From NCBI RefSeq assembly GCF_022605165.1, contig NC_063077.1:310001-374000 (forward strand): a stretch of 64,000 bases of DNA, read 5' to 3'. Under the pieces are notes generated by a model. The model worked only from the letters and a program-made list of their open reading frames with translations, was not told where the DNA came from and ran no database searches. Both the position numbers and the translations under genes were made by a program. This stretch comes from Purpureocillium takamizusanense (taxonomy: Eukaryota > Ascomycota > Sordariomycetes > Hypocreales > Ophiocordycipitaceae). Each line of letters starts with the position of its first letter. The first letter of the stretch is position 1. Positions 32,801-44,806 of the stretch are shown here, piece after piece.

Positions 32801-34628
32801 CCCTCCCCATGACTGCTTCGCACAGCAGCCGCAGCATGGGAACCTCCAACGCATTCTAGACCGGCTGTCCGTGCCCTGATCGGCGAAGCGGCAGACCCGC
32901 CTCGGCATGATTACCGCTAATACGGCGCCCATCTGTCCCACCGGGACTGGAGAACGATGGCTTGGTTCATTAAAGTCGCGTCGACACATGCGACAGGCGA
33001 CAGGCGACACTTGTCGTCTTCCTTTTCCTCTTTGTTAAGCGACGCATGCAACACTGGCGTGTTTATAGAAGTCTGTCCCCGTCTCTGCCTGATGTAGATT
33101 TTGAGGCCTCTAAGAAACGGGCAAGGCTGCAAAGGCCTCTGCTCTGAGACGCAGGGTTGGACCACAACTAGACGTTGAAGAATCTTGAGAAACATCATCT
33201 CCCGGACAATAATTAAGATGGTAGGAAGTCGGTTTGGACTCACGCGAAGGGGTTGCAAGACGTCCGTGACTTTTGAAGTGTACCTTGCCTCAAAAAAGTC
33301 GTGCGACGTCGCTCCCCCCATCTCATCGGTGTTTAGGATGGTTCCATCTCCGCTGACTACATGTGGGTACCTGGGTCCATGGTGTTATACCCCGGATTCA
33401 AGAGTACGCTGAGGAACTACATTGTATGTATACTGTAGTTAGTTACTAGGTGACTCGTCTTCAGTGGACGGTCACCTGTCATTCTCGTACGACGCGTGGA
33501 AGCCTCGGCAAGGAATGGAACGGTCACGGGATACGACCCTCGCCAACAAATCTGACACCACTTTCCGGTCCAGTCCCATGGGGCAGTGACGGCTTCAACA
33601 CCCAAGTCATGTTACAACCACCGTCGGAAGCCCTTGGCCGCACCTGCACTATCCTATGATGGCCGGTGAGAAGAGCCCAGCGGGATAATGCCTCGAAGCG
33701 AAAGGATCAGGATCGTTGGGCAGTGCGAATTACGCGTTTCTGTTTCGTGGGTTTTACATAGAGGGCGCAAGATGGAAGCCGGATTCCGTACGTTGCAGTC
33801 GGCGGGCGCCAAGCCACGAACATGCACCCGCCGGAATGCATCGCAGGTGGCGTCATGGAAACTGGGGAGCTCGGCGGCGTTGCGGCGGCTTGGCCCTAGT
33901 GCCTGACCCTCCGATGGCGAAGATGTTGGCGACGTCGGCCTCAAGTGTCGAAAGCGGGCAACCCCGCCCGGTTAGTAACTTATCAAATACGTCTGCTAGT
34001 AAGACGGGGGAAAATGGGATGCAGACAACTTCTGCTTATGGGTGCACCTCCTTGACACTGACCTGACCGTCTTTCTTCCATCTTCTTGCGCTCACACAGA
34101 CGGTATAGTAGCATTCAGATCACAGCCCCAGCACCTTGGTGCGGCGGGCGGCGACTCGTGGACACTTGCCCCTGGCTGAATCAGCGTCGCTTATACAGTG
34201 ACAAGATGCAACATACCCACCGAGGCCAAGGAAATGCCCGCAACGTGCTATGTTCTCGAAAAGACATAGGAGCAGCCACGTGCTTCGAACAAACCCATGG
34301 CCGTGGCGAAAAGAGGCTCGGCAGTCACAGGGCGCTGTAACACCAACGGTGGTGCATGCCCAGTACTCATTCGGCAGGTGGCTCTCAGGGCTCGGATCCT
34401 ACTTGGCTCTGCGTCCAAGATCTAGGCCCCGTCTTACCTGCCTGCCCAGACCAACCGCCACCACGAGAACAAAGCCAAGAAAAGGGACCTTGCCAAGCTT
34501 GTTCACAAAGCGTGCAAAAGCAGAGTAGCATCGCGGGTGCCGTAGCCCAATCGGAACTGTGGGTGCCCCTGGACACCGCTTGCGGGGGAACGCGGGGGTG
34601 GCTGGCCCGGTCCGGGGTGGGAAAGGGC

Positions 34629-34644
34629 TCACTCACTCACTCAC
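34629..34644. repeat. (TCAC)n microsatellite
   Basis: Four direct copies of a TCAC-type tetranucleotide in a non-coding stretch. Confidence 0.55.
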
Positions 34645-35073
34645 CTACCTCACGACCGCCGTGGGGGGATTGGGTTCTGTGCTCTGAAGCTGGCGGCGGC
34701 TCAACCGGGTGGTTTCAGCTGCCATTCAATCGATCGGCCGTGGCGCTACGGCCTGACGGAAGGCGAATGCCCGAGACTAAGCTTGAAGCTCGTTGCTTTG
34801 ACGCTCTGTTCGGACTCGAGGGACTGGCCGGAAAGGCCCAAATGCGGGTGTCGATGGTGGCTTCCCCGCCGCCTTGCTGGCCTCGGCCTCACTTGCGACG
34901 TTGATGAGACCTTACTGGCAAGAAGGCCCCCTTTTGCCCCGCCCCCGTACGTGATCATTGCAGAAACATGCTTCTTGGCGACCGTTTTTCTTCTATACGT
35001 CCTGAAGCTGCCTCGGCTTCTCATGTCTCTCACGAGCTTGGTGACTGCTATTCAATTCCGCCAAACGAAAATG

Positions 35074-35080
35074 TATAAAT
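35074..35080 (+). promoter_or_regulatory. TATA box of the HsbA-like gene
   Basis: TATAAAT lies 142 bp before the ATG at 35216, followed by a CT-rich leader; together they suggest strong regulated transcription. Confidence 0.55.
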
Positions 35081-35215
35081 GGGGTCGTTGACTACTTAGC
35101 AGGAGGGCATTCTTTTTCTTCATTCAGCGGCATCTTCAGAAATTCCCCCTTGAAAATCATCATCCCTAAGCACTTAGCGACTCAAAATTCGACTGCGAAT
35201 CCAAAAGTACCAAAA

Positions 35216-35758
35216 ATGAAGTTCCTTTCACAAGCCGCCATTGTCCTGCTGGCCACCGGCGTCTACAGTCGGGCCGTCGAGCAACGCGACCTCGCAACCG
35301 TCACCGGTGTCTTGACGCAGGTCCAGACTGGCATTGATACCCTCGACGCGGCCGTCAAGGCCTTCAACGGCGACCCTGCTCCCGTCAAGGACAAGTCTGA
35401 CGCGTTGGTCAGCACCATCAACACCGGGAAGGCCAGCGTTCAGGGGTCAACTCCGTTGACTCTTCAAGACACAATCGCCCTCTTCAACCCCGTCAACGAG
35501 CTCAAGGCTCACTCCAAGACACTCTCGGACGACTTGCTCGCGCGACGAGGCGATATCGCGGCCGCCAAGCAGTGCGACGTCACGCGAAACCAGATTGGCC
35601 AAATCAACACTGCGAGCCAGGGTCTCATCACAGCTATCGTCGACAAAGTTCCCCCGGAGGGCAAGGCCATTGCCCAGCAGCAGGCTCAGGGCATTACCGA
35701 TGTGTTGAACGAGGCTCAGGCTAACTTTGCACCTGATAAGTGCCAGAATGCTGCCTAG
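35216..35758 (+). CDS. Hydrophobic surface-binding protein A (HsbA)-like secreted protein
   Basis: The open frame begins upstream, but the first ATG is at 35216 and opens directly into a signal peptide (MKFLSQAAIVLLATGVYSRA). The product has 180 residues and no intron. The mature part is helical, with VTGVLTQVQTGIDTLDAAVKAFNGD near the start and LTLQDTIALFNPVNELKAHSKTL, ending in a short Cys-containing tail (DKCQNAA) that pairs with KQCDV. This is the pattern of the HsbA / cell-wall galactomannoprotein family. These proteins coat hydrophobic surfaces and recruit hydrolases such as cutinases; in insect-associated fungi they are expressed on cuticle. Here that role is inferred. The two cysteines would form one disulphide across the C-terminal helices. 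Confidence 0.88.
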   Translation: MKFLSQAAIVLLATGVYSRAVEQRDLATVTGVLTQVQTGIDTLDAAVKAFNGDPAPVKDKSDALVSTINTGKASVQGSTPLTLQDTIALFNPVNELKAHSKTLSDDLLARRGDIAAAKQCDVTRNQIGQINTASQGLITAIVDKVPPEGKAIAQQQAQGITDVLNEAQANFAPDKCQNAA

Positions 35759-38700
35759 AGAGCAGGACTCAAGCATGTCGTGTCAAAGATGCAGACAACA
35801 AAAAAGAAAGGGCGGCGGAAAGGCTCTGGTAGTTTGTCGTTATATATGTATCTATGACCTGAAATGTCTATAAACTGCTCGGCCGACTCTATTGCACGCT
35901 CATAGCGGTGAGATGAACATCGCGTCACGCCCTGGCAAGTTCGTCCAAGGCGCATGAATTTTGAAGCGTTTTGCCTGTGCAACGAGGCGCTCCAATAGAA
36001 GGCAGCTTACATTCAATCTACGAGGCAGTAGGGTAGGCCATTTGCTTGTTACGCAGTACTAAAACAGACCACGCCGAATTTATCGCCTTGAGTCCAGATT
36101 TGCTCTGATATGATGATATCGGAACATTCATAATGTTTATTAGACCATGAGCTAACTATAGCGACCCCAGTAGTTACCATTTAGCATCGCACGGGGCGCC
36201 GAAAGTTGCGAACAAGGAAGTAGTAAAGGCAATTTTACACTCCAATAAGGCTCTTTGAACCAAGTCAATATAACACAGCATATACCATAACATTGCTTTA
36301 GGGTAGTTGATCACTGGGGAGGGGAGGGGTCAAGCTGCATAGCCTTTGGCGACGGAGAGGCACCGTCCGCGAGTACTGACGACCCCAGAATCGATCGAAG
36401 TGGGCTCACTGGTAGAGGGACATGGCCCATATCCCGTGGTGGACTGCACGCGGGGCCAGATTGTTTCATCACTTCCAGTCGCCGCTGACATCAGAGGTCC
36501 GATGTTTTGATCCCTTGAGCCGATGAGAGGTCATGAATCGTGGTTCATGCAGGTTACTTGGTGATGTTTGTTGGCCAGTGGAGAGACGCTGTCGTGCTCG
36601 TGCATCGAAGCGATTGACTTCGGCAGGCAACGGTAGACCTTTTAAACTTTGAGGTCAGGAGCCTATCACAGAGATCACATTCGTGGCAACGACACAAAGG
36701 CTGACTACGTATTGTCGGACAAATTTAGCAACAATTGCGTTGCACGTGGACATGTATATACTATCCATCAAACGGACAATGATGGTGGGCACAGGATCGG
36801 CCAAATGATGTCACAGATCTGCTCGGCACTCACTTAGCTGAGATGCTGCGATAAATTCGACACCGAAGGACTTGCTTTGCATTGAGAATGGAGGCGGACG
36901 AAGCTTGATCGAAGTCACTCCACTACCTACACGTGGTGGCTACGTACTACAGTTCTTCATCTGCATGTATCCTATCGCAACATCGTCATGGAAGCGTAAT
37001 GATATGACTCGCGTATTCAACGACTGGACAGACTACGCCCCGTGCACCAACGGCACGGCAGAACACGCGCAACCCAACCTTCAAACAAAGTATCCCGGCA
37101 GTGTGGGAAAAAAATCGTCAATCCCACCCCGGAGTTTGCAACCCCGTCGATTGATGAAGAACTTAAGAACCGTGCCGGGATGTTGCGAGCAGCAAACAGC
37201 GAGGCCGACGAACCAACAAGGTGAAGTGTGGTGGGCCCAGGCGCAAACAACAGTCTTTGCGCCCACGCGTGCCACCGTCTTGGGCGGCGGCCTGATTGTG
37301 CGGTAGGCGCTCGTTAGCGCCGGTACGGACAAGAGCCGCTACTAACGTAGTAACTCGGGTTGCGCTCAGGCACTGGCTGTTGGCGTGCCTGAAGATGAAA
37401 CGGGGCTAGGATCCGCGCAGGGTCTGCCCCTTGGCAATCGTAGAAGCCGCAGCGTTCAGTCTACTTCGTACGTATAGTTAGTTACTGTACCTGCGGGAAC
37501 AGTTGCACTCACCAGCCGTCTTCCACTGAGCTCTCCCTGGCTTGCTGCAACCCCCCCAACCCACTGCCGTGCAGAACAGGCTGACGACCGATACGAGTTT
37601 TTGGCTTTGCAGCGCACCACTTGGGGGGTTTCACGTCACTGACCGTTGATGCGAGCCCTTTGAGCGAAACCGATGGCTTGATGAAGGGTTGAGGCTGTGC
37701 AGCGCCGCGAGGGGGAATCGGTAGAGGCTAAATGCACATCAGAGGAGCCACGGTGAGCCGCAGTAGTATTATAATAAAGTTTTTAACAAAGCTCGCTACA
37801 TGGGCAAAGTTTCGGTCGGGGTGCCTGGTCAGTCAGTCTACGGCTGGCCACATTATCACCGCACCCCAGTACTGAGGCACTGGTGACATGGATGCTCCAA
37901 GCATCCGCGCAGCGCGCGCAACCATCGTCTCGCAGACCGTAGGAAGAGTCGAGTCGAGTGTCGACTTGGGAAGGGCCACCGACGTCACGCTCGAGGAGAA
38001 GGCAAAGCAGACGTCAGCTGCGTGTCTGCCGGTGCGCGCGCTTCCGCGTCTTTAACCAGACCACGGAGCTGCTCAGCACGCCAGGGGTAGGTTGCCTCTG
38101 CGCCTCCATGGCCATTGCAATTGGAGGTAACTCGGGCTCACGCTGTCTTGGTCTGCAACAGCATTGATCGGCTTGGAAACGACTACCTTGGCAACGACAC
38201 CCCTGGCACCGACGTGCCGGCAAGAACATGAACTCAGGCAACGCATCCAGGTCCTTCTTCCCATGAAGTCGACCCGCCCCCATCTTCGTGTTCCACCGTT
38301 CCTGCAGTAGTAGCAGCACGGCACACTGTATTGTCCCTGGTACTGGGCGGCTGCGATGGGACCCCAACAACAAGCGCCCACCTCCACGCGCGACTCCGAA
38401 CCCTGCGCGGCGGCGGCACCTCCAGTCCAACCGTTGGAGACTCTCTCCCTCCGACCCCTGTCCCGGGCGCTCAGGCACACCCGCTTCTGTCCCGCCCCAC
38501 GCGCGGCGGCGATTGCCAGGCGGGCACCCGTTTCCCAGTTGGGATTGCGCTTTTTGCGGTCACCTGAACCCGCGGCAGCCGCTCGGAGCCCCTGATTTCC
38601 CAGCGAGCGAAAAGCTGGCCGACCGAGATCCCACTACGCCGAGGGTGCTGTGCCCTCCCAGGAATAGCTGCGAACACTATCGACTGGTCATACACCTGGT

Positions 38701-39803
38701 GATAATTTACGTCGTCAATCACCCCCGGGGACGTGGAACGGTAAGGCTGCCTGCCCCCCCCGGTAGCCCGACATCTCAGGCGGCGGCGTTGGCGCCAGGT
38801 AGAAAGAAGTCCCGAGCCTAGCGAGCATAATGTCTCAGGCCGTTGGGTATTTGGGCACGCGACGCGGTAATGCGTGCACGACTGTCCTCTCCAATCGTAC
38901 ATGCTCGCGTAGAGTCGGCGGTTCATTGATGGCGGCAAAATTGATAGTAGAAGCTCCTCACTGGGCACATCTTCCGCCCGTGTCTCATCAGAGCAGGGTT
39001 AAGCCGAAAAACGAACCCGACGGGAAAGGGCCGGCCAGGAAACATCTGAAGATTGGAGCACAGGTCCCGCGCGGGCATCGACAGCGAGAGACGGCCCACC
39101 TGCTTCTGACCCTCGTCCAGGATCCCCTGCTCAGCGCTGGCTTTACTAGTACTATATGCTCTCGGGCCTCCGGGCCCAGCTGGGCAGCGGACCGACAGGG
39201 ATCCAAATACACGCGCCGCTGCCTCGTTGCAACGTCCGGCCGCCTCGCTTGGACAGGTGAGTGAGCCACCGCGCCAACCACGGGTGTCAAAAAGACCAGC
39301 CGCTATTTCGAGCTCTCATGCTCGCCGTATCGAATCACTCCGTACCACCCCTGACCGTTTCCGATGCGACCCGCAAGGCTCAAGGCAGTATAGCTGCCCC
39401 TTGGTCCGTACGTGCAGAACGCATTTCAAGATGAGCAGGGGCAAGCAGTCGACGGTAGGCCGTAGGCTGAGAAGATCATGCGTGGCAATGCGGCGGCGGT
39501 ATCATACGTCCTTAGCCAGGCACAGAGACGGTCGACCTGATACGGCTGCTTCCATCTCCACTCACCGGTGTATATATGCTCGATGGCCATCCAGTCTGCC
39601 ACTACCTCTGGGTTTTGCCTCTCATCCGCCGCTGGCCTTCTTTCGTTTCTGTGTGACACCCGGTGTTGTTTTCTTCTCGAGTGAAAGTCTCAGGTCATTC
39701 GTTCAACCCTAAGACGATTTTTCTTTTCCCTTCAAACATTTCTCACTGTTAACACCCACATTCGCTCAACGAAACGAAGGGAGACCTTCTTCACACTTTC
39801 ACC
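35759..39803. other. 4-kb gene desert
   Basis: No gene is supported on either strand. An AT-rich part (about 35990-36330) and GC-richer parts (38200-39300) alternate. Open frames of up to about 180 codons in the GC-rich part have proline/arginine-rich, motif-free translations typical of chance frames. The last about 110 bp before 39804 are pyrimidine-rich with CAA-rich stretches, as in promoters of highly expressed fungal genes. Confidence 0.4.
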
Positions 39804-42084
39804 ATGAAGGTCTCAGTCGCTCTCCTGGCGGCGGCTGCTGGCATCGACCAGACTTCTGCCACCCTGGTATGTCTATCTACTACTTGAAAATATTAAAAAA
39901 TGGCATGCGGGCGGCTAATTCTCTTCATAGTTCGGCGCTGGTCTTAAGGCGGGCATCGGATTCAACCTGGGCCTTGATTTCACTGGCGCGAGCCGGTTCA
40001 CATGCCCCCAGATCATTGACAACAAGTGCATTCCCGACTGGGAGGCAGGCTGTGACTTTGGTGGGCTCGTGCTTGGCAAGGTTCTTGAGTTCAAGAAGAA
40101 CCTGTTCAGCGGGTTCACCTGTGAGAACAGCTTCTTCAAGCGAGGCGAGCTCAAGGGTCGCACCTTTTTGCCTGGCAAGGTCATTACTGGCGACTGCACC
40201 CACGAAAGGGATGAATGCCCCTCCATCAGCCCCGGCCCGGACGCGGGCATCGACAAGTACTCCATCGACACGTTCGAGCTGACCACGTCGCTGGACGCGC
40301 GCATGGAGTTTCACTATCTGATGCCCGGTGGCGATATCTGCAAGACCAGCCACGACTGCTCCTCGCAGGGCACCACTGTGCGTAACACCCAGTGCGGTGG
40401 CGCCAAGAAGGTCTGGTTCGTTTTCCCCAAGCAGGATAAGCACATTGGCAAGAAGTTCTGCAAGATCGGCATCCACAAGATCCGCTGGCACTGCAAGGAC
40501 AACAAGCCCAAGCCCACCCCGTCCACCACCCTTGCGACCACCTACACCCCTCCGCAGGAGACGAACACCAAGACGATCCCCGGCAAGGACACCACGACCA
40601 CTGTTCCTGGTGAGAAGACCACGGTGACTCCCAGCCAGCCCGGCGAGACGACCCCTGGACAGAGCACTCCCACCGAGACCAAGCCCGGCAAGACCACTCC
40701 TGGCGAGACTACTCCTGGCCAGAGCACGCCCACCGAGACGAAGCCCGGCAAGACCACCCCCGGTGAGACCACTCCCGGACAGACCACCCCCGGACAGACC
40801 ACCCCCGGCCAGACCACTCCCGGCCAGAGCACTCCCACTCAGTCCACGCCCGGCGAGACCACTCCCGGCCAGAGCACTCCCTCCGAGACCAAGCCTGGTA
40901 CTACTCCCGGACAGACCACTCCGGGACAGAGCACTCCCTCCGAGACCAAGCCTGGTACTACTCCCGGACAGACCACTCCGGGACAGAGCACTCCCTCCGA
41001 GACCAAGCCCGGCGAGACCACCCCCGGACAGACCACTCCCGGCCAGAGCACTCCTACCCAGACTAAGCCTGGCGAGACGACCCCCGCTCAGACGACCCCT
41101 ACGCAGGAGACCACAACTTACATGACCACCTCGACCGTTTTCACGACGTCCGTCACAACCATCACAAGCTGTGCTCCCGAGATCCCCCACTGCCCCGCGA
41201 AGTCCACTGGTGGAACTGCCGTCGTCACGGTCACCATCCCTGTCAGCACCACCATCTGCCCCGTCACTGAGATCGTCACCAAGACCAAGCCGGCCCCCAC
41301 GGGCGGCGTTCCGGGCACCACTGTTTCGCCACCTGGCGAGACCAAGCCTGGTGAAGAGCTCAAGCCCAGCGCCAGCCAGCCTGGTGGCAGCTCGCCGGCT
41401 CCTCAGCCGACCGGACCCCTGCCCTGCCCTGCCGTTCTCCCTCAGTGCCTGAACACCAAGTTGATGGAGAAGGGTCTCATGAACAAGTGCAAGGACAACA
41501 CCAACGTCGCTTGCTACTGCTCCAACAAGGAGTTCATCAAGGAGGTCTTCGACTGCATCTACTCGTATGGCAAGGAGGACAACAAGATCTCGGAGTCTAT
41601 TGCCTTCCTCCAGGGCATGTGCGCTCCTTGGGTTGGCGAGAACCCTGCGGTTGTCACTGGCGCAGACCCCATCACCTCCATCATCACCGTCACTGGCACT
41701 CCCCGTGTCACCTCGGTTGACTACACCACCGTCGTCATTGCCACGACCGTTGTCGAGCCCTGCGTCACGGGTGGCACCACGGTTCCTGGCAGCAGCACCA
41801 CCAAGACCCTCTCCACGGAGCTTACCGTTCCCAACATCAGCATCACCAGGGGTCCTACTGGTGGCCCCAACGTCCCTGCGCCCACCGGTGGCCCAGTGCC
41901 TACCGACGGCAGCCCTGCGCAGAACCCGGGTGCCAGCACTGTTGCTCCGCCCCCTGTCACGGGCACTGGTGGCGTTCCGGTGCCTTCTGCTACCGGCAAC
42001 GTCCCCGTGACTGCTGGTGCAGGCCGCATCGGAGCCAGCCTGGGTGCAGGCCTGGCTGTCATTGCCGCCATTGCCGCCATTTAA
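39804..42084 (+). CDS. Large secreted GPI-type cell-wall protein with TTPGQ repeats and a CFEM-like domain
   Basis: Exons 39804-39866 and 39931-42084 (64-bp intron, GTATGT donor, CATAG acceptor) give 738 residues. The signal peptide is encoded by the short first exon ([11 protein letters not shown]). An N-terminal cysteine-bearing globular domain (about 22-235) includes [11 protein letters not shown] and [15 protein letters not shown]. Then comes a Thr/Pro/Gly/Ser mucin-like repeat (about 250-415). A CFEM-like domain (about 520-595) has seven cysteines spaced as in [18 protein letters not shown] and GMC. A second Ser/Thr/Pro region leads to a C-terminal hydrophobic tail ([13 protein letters not shown]) typical of GPI attachment. 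CFEM proteins bind haem iron or act in adhesion and wall structure. The Asp needed for haem binding was not clearly identified, so adhesion or wall function is the safer guess. The repeat makes the length likely polymorphic between strains. Confidence 0.85.
40885..40998. repeat. Perfect 57-bp tandem duplication in the CFEM wall-protein gene
   Basis: Units 40885-40941 and 40942-40998 are identical; a third copy begins at 40999 and diverges. Each encodes 19 residues ([19 protein letters not shown]). They sit in a wider region of degenerate Thr-Pro-Gly-Gln copies at about 40640-41100. Confidence 0.9.
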
Positions 42085-43260
42085 AAGAGAAATATGAAAT
42101 AGGCAAGGTTGCCTCTTATAATTGCTTTGCTTTGGAAAAAGTCCACACGCATGCGGTGGTAATGGGTCTCTTGAACCATTGTATTATGCGAAAGCTGTCA
42201 CTCCTTACTTATGTCGCTTAACCGATAATATGACTGCTTAATATGCACATCTGAATGAACGAAGCAAGTCTTGACGTAGCAGGCCGATGATTCGAAAGTC
42301 TGCATGTGATGATTCACTCGCTGCCGGCAGGCAAAGGGGAGCAATAATTGAACTGACTCGAGGCGGACCGTGAGATCAGGGCGGTGGAATCACATTAATG
42401 ACAGGGCACATCATTGGAAGTGGGCTCTCCCCAGTTATTTGTACAGCACATCCGTGAAGTAGTCGCAGTGACAATGCTATTGTGTCGCCATCCGTTGTGA
42501 TCCCGCGAGCGGATACAACTTGCCCCGTACTCCGTACTTATACGAAAATACCCACCCGTGCCTCACGTTATTGGCCAAGGTGTCGTATTTGGCGTAATGA
42601 GATAATCTAGGCGGAGATGCGGGACGAGACAAGAGGGTTACACAACGCAATCGTCCGTATTCCTCATTGCACAGTCTCAGCTCCTGTATCCTTTCTCCGG
42701 CGAAATTGATGTGCGAGGCGGGCCATTGTTGTAAGCCCAGGCGTGAAGAGTATAACTAGCCGCTTTCCATGTCATCGAAATTTATGCAGCTTCGCCTACC
42801 GATGCGTCCACTCCGCACGTTCCGTCTCACTATAGGCCCGTGATGAGGCTTGTCAGCGTGCGTCGGACCCAATTTCTACGGCAAGCCTGGGGTCGCAAAA
42901 AATGCTCAAAGCGGTAAGGTACATCAATTCAGACCGGTTCGACGGTTAGGACGCCGTCTGGTGGCGGGGCAGTTTCCCCACGATATAGACTCGACCACGT
43001 TTTACCCGGATAGACATTTTTGGCGGCGTGGCAACCCCATCTTCAATTGGCAGATGCGGTCAGAAGGTCGAGGGTGTGTCGAGTAGATTCAGCGGCGCAA
43101 ATCCGGTCCCTTCAGTTTGACATGTGAGGGGCAAAGTGCCTTGCATAACAAGCCCGATACAAGTTCGGTGCCATGATATAAAGGGGTCCGCGCCGCGGAT
43201 GCCGGAAGTGTCCCTGAAACAGATCAGTAACTGGACTGGCTGTTTGCGACTACTTTCAGT
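42085..43260. other. Intergenic, promoter region of the polyol dehydrogenase
   Basis: No supported gene. A TATA box near the right end belongs to the next gene. Nothing else is recognised. Confidence 0.4.
43177..43183 (+). promoter_or_regulatory. TATA box of the polyol dehydrogenase gene
   Basis: TATAAAG lies 84 bp before the ATG at 43261 and supports that start, which would otherwise rest on a four-codon first exon. Confidence 0.55.
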
Positions 43261-44538
43261 ATGAAGATGACGGTAAGCGGATGACCCCCGGTGTAAGGAC
43301 AGTCCATTTGACACACGATCTGAATGACGGCAGAATCCATCATTTGTCTTGCGAGCGGTGAAGGACGTTGCCTTGGAAGACCGTCCTACACCACAGCTGA
43401 AGGATCCCAACGATGTTTTGGTCCACGTTGGGCAAACGGGCATTTGTGGAAGCGATGTGAGCATATATCATAGCGCTCCCTTATCTCGTCATCATACTGG
43501 ACTAACAATAACTCGTAAAGGTTCATTAGTACGTTATTGAATAGCCTTGGAGGGAGATTCGCACCGCGTACTCACAGACGTCACCGCAGCTGGCAGCGCG
43601 GCCGCATTGGCTCCTACATCTTGACTGCCCCCATGGTACTCGGCCACGAGTCGGCGGGTACGGTTGTACAAGTCGGTCGCGACGTCACCACTCTTCGCCC
43701 AGGCGACAAAGTCGCAATGGAGCCAGGAGTTCCCTGCCGACGTTGCGACCAATGCCGCCGGGGCACCTACCACCTCTGTGGGCAGATGGTCTTCGCCGCG
43801 ACACCGCCATACGACGGCACATTGGCAAAATACTACATCAATGCGGCAGACTTTTGCTACAAGATACCCGACTCCATGGACCTCGAGCAGGCAGCAATGG
43901 TTGAACCGCTATCTGTTGCCGTGGCAGTGGCCAAAACCGCAGATTTGAGGGCGCATCAGACGGTCGTCGTGCTGGGTTGTGGCCCCATTGGTGTCTTGTG
44001 CCAGGCTGTCGCCAAGTCCTGGGGGGCCAAAAAGGTCATTGGCGTGGATGTCGTTGACTCCAGGCTACAGGTTGCTAAATCCTATGGTGTTGACGGCGTG
44101 TTCAAACCCCGACAGGCAGAAGACGCGACTGTCGATCCTATGCAGCATGCCGAGGACGTGGCTGAGGAGCTCAAAGCCGCGTTTGATCTCGGCGAGGGTG
44201 CCGACGCCGTCCTTGAGTGCTCCGGCGCCGAGTCATGCGTTCAAATGGGCATTTATGCCGCCAAGCACGGGGGCACATTTGTTCAAGCTGGCATGGGAAA
44301 GGAAGTTGTCTCTTTTCCGATCACGACCGTGTGCATTCGTGGTCTGACGATAAAGGGCTCAATTCGCTATCTTGCCGGGTGTTACCCTGCTGCAATTGAC
44401 CTCATCTCCAGTGGCAAGGTCGATGTTAAGCGACTTGTGACGAACAGGTTCAAGTTTGAAGACGCAGAGAAGGCGTTCGAACTGGTCAAAGAAGGGCGGA
44501 GCGATGTTTTCAAGGTTCTGATTGAAGGGGTTCAGTAA
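43261..44538 (+). CDS. Zinc-dependent polyol dehydrogenase (xylitol/sorbitol dehydrogenase type)
   Basis: A tiny first exon (43261-43272, MKMT) splices (61-bp intron) to 43334-43456, starting [18 protein letters not shown] exactly as in fungal xylitol dehydrogenases and reaching GICGSD, whose Cys is a catalytic zinc ligand. The last exon, ending 44538, carries [10 protein letters not shown] (His and Glu ligands), [15 protein letters not shown] (structural zinc cysteines), the Rossmann loop [13 protein letters not shown] and [11 protein letters not shown]. The aspartate after the second strand favours NAD. The enzyme should oxidise xylitol, sorbitol or a related polyol to the ketose. The junction after GSD is not clean: a GTGAGC donor at 43457 and a CACAG acceptor before 43578 leave the frame one base out. 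Only an acceptor after 43593, which drops about five conserved residues, stays in frame. The gene is convergent with a Zn2Cys6 regulator. Confidence 0.8.
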
Positions 44539-44806
44539 ATAGCTTGTCAATAATGGGCCTCGCAACTCTTGTGGTCGCCCCAATCGGTTCCATCCAAGGA
44601 TACAAGGATGCATTGGATTTGCATGATCGTTTAATTCTGATCCACCGTTCTCTCGATACAGCACGACCACGTGTTGGCTAGCTTTCTACCACCAGTGCGC
44701 ACCTGTCCACTATAAGCTCATCCACATTGTGGGACAAGGGTTGCTATTTCTGTAGTCGGTGCAATTATGTTTTGGGCGACGACAGCCAGCGATGGCACGA
44801 TGGACC

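Larger units (their letters stand above)
32801..35215. other. 2.4-kb intergenic region, nothing recognised except a microsatellite
   Basis: No supported gene. Candidate frames (for example 34356-34904 on the plus strand) have no motif. A TCAC tetranucleotide repeat lies at about 34629-34644. The right end contains the HsbA promoter. Confidence 0.4.

Noticed and set aside
33000..34904. Plus-strand frame of about 180 codons (34356-34904) as a gene
   Set aside because: It has no ATG-supported signal peptide, domain, intron or promoter pattern and crosses a TCAC microsatellite.
40640..41100. Direct repeats resembling a CRISPR or satellite array
   Set aside because: The units are contiguous, multiples of three, and in frame inside a coding region with signal peptide and CFEM domain; there are no spacers.
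39925..41190. 421-codon Gly/Leu-rich frame on the minus strand
   Set aside because: It is the antisense of the Thr/Pro/Gly repeat of the CFEM wall-protein gene; its regular composition follows from the repeat and GC bias, and it has no start context or motif.
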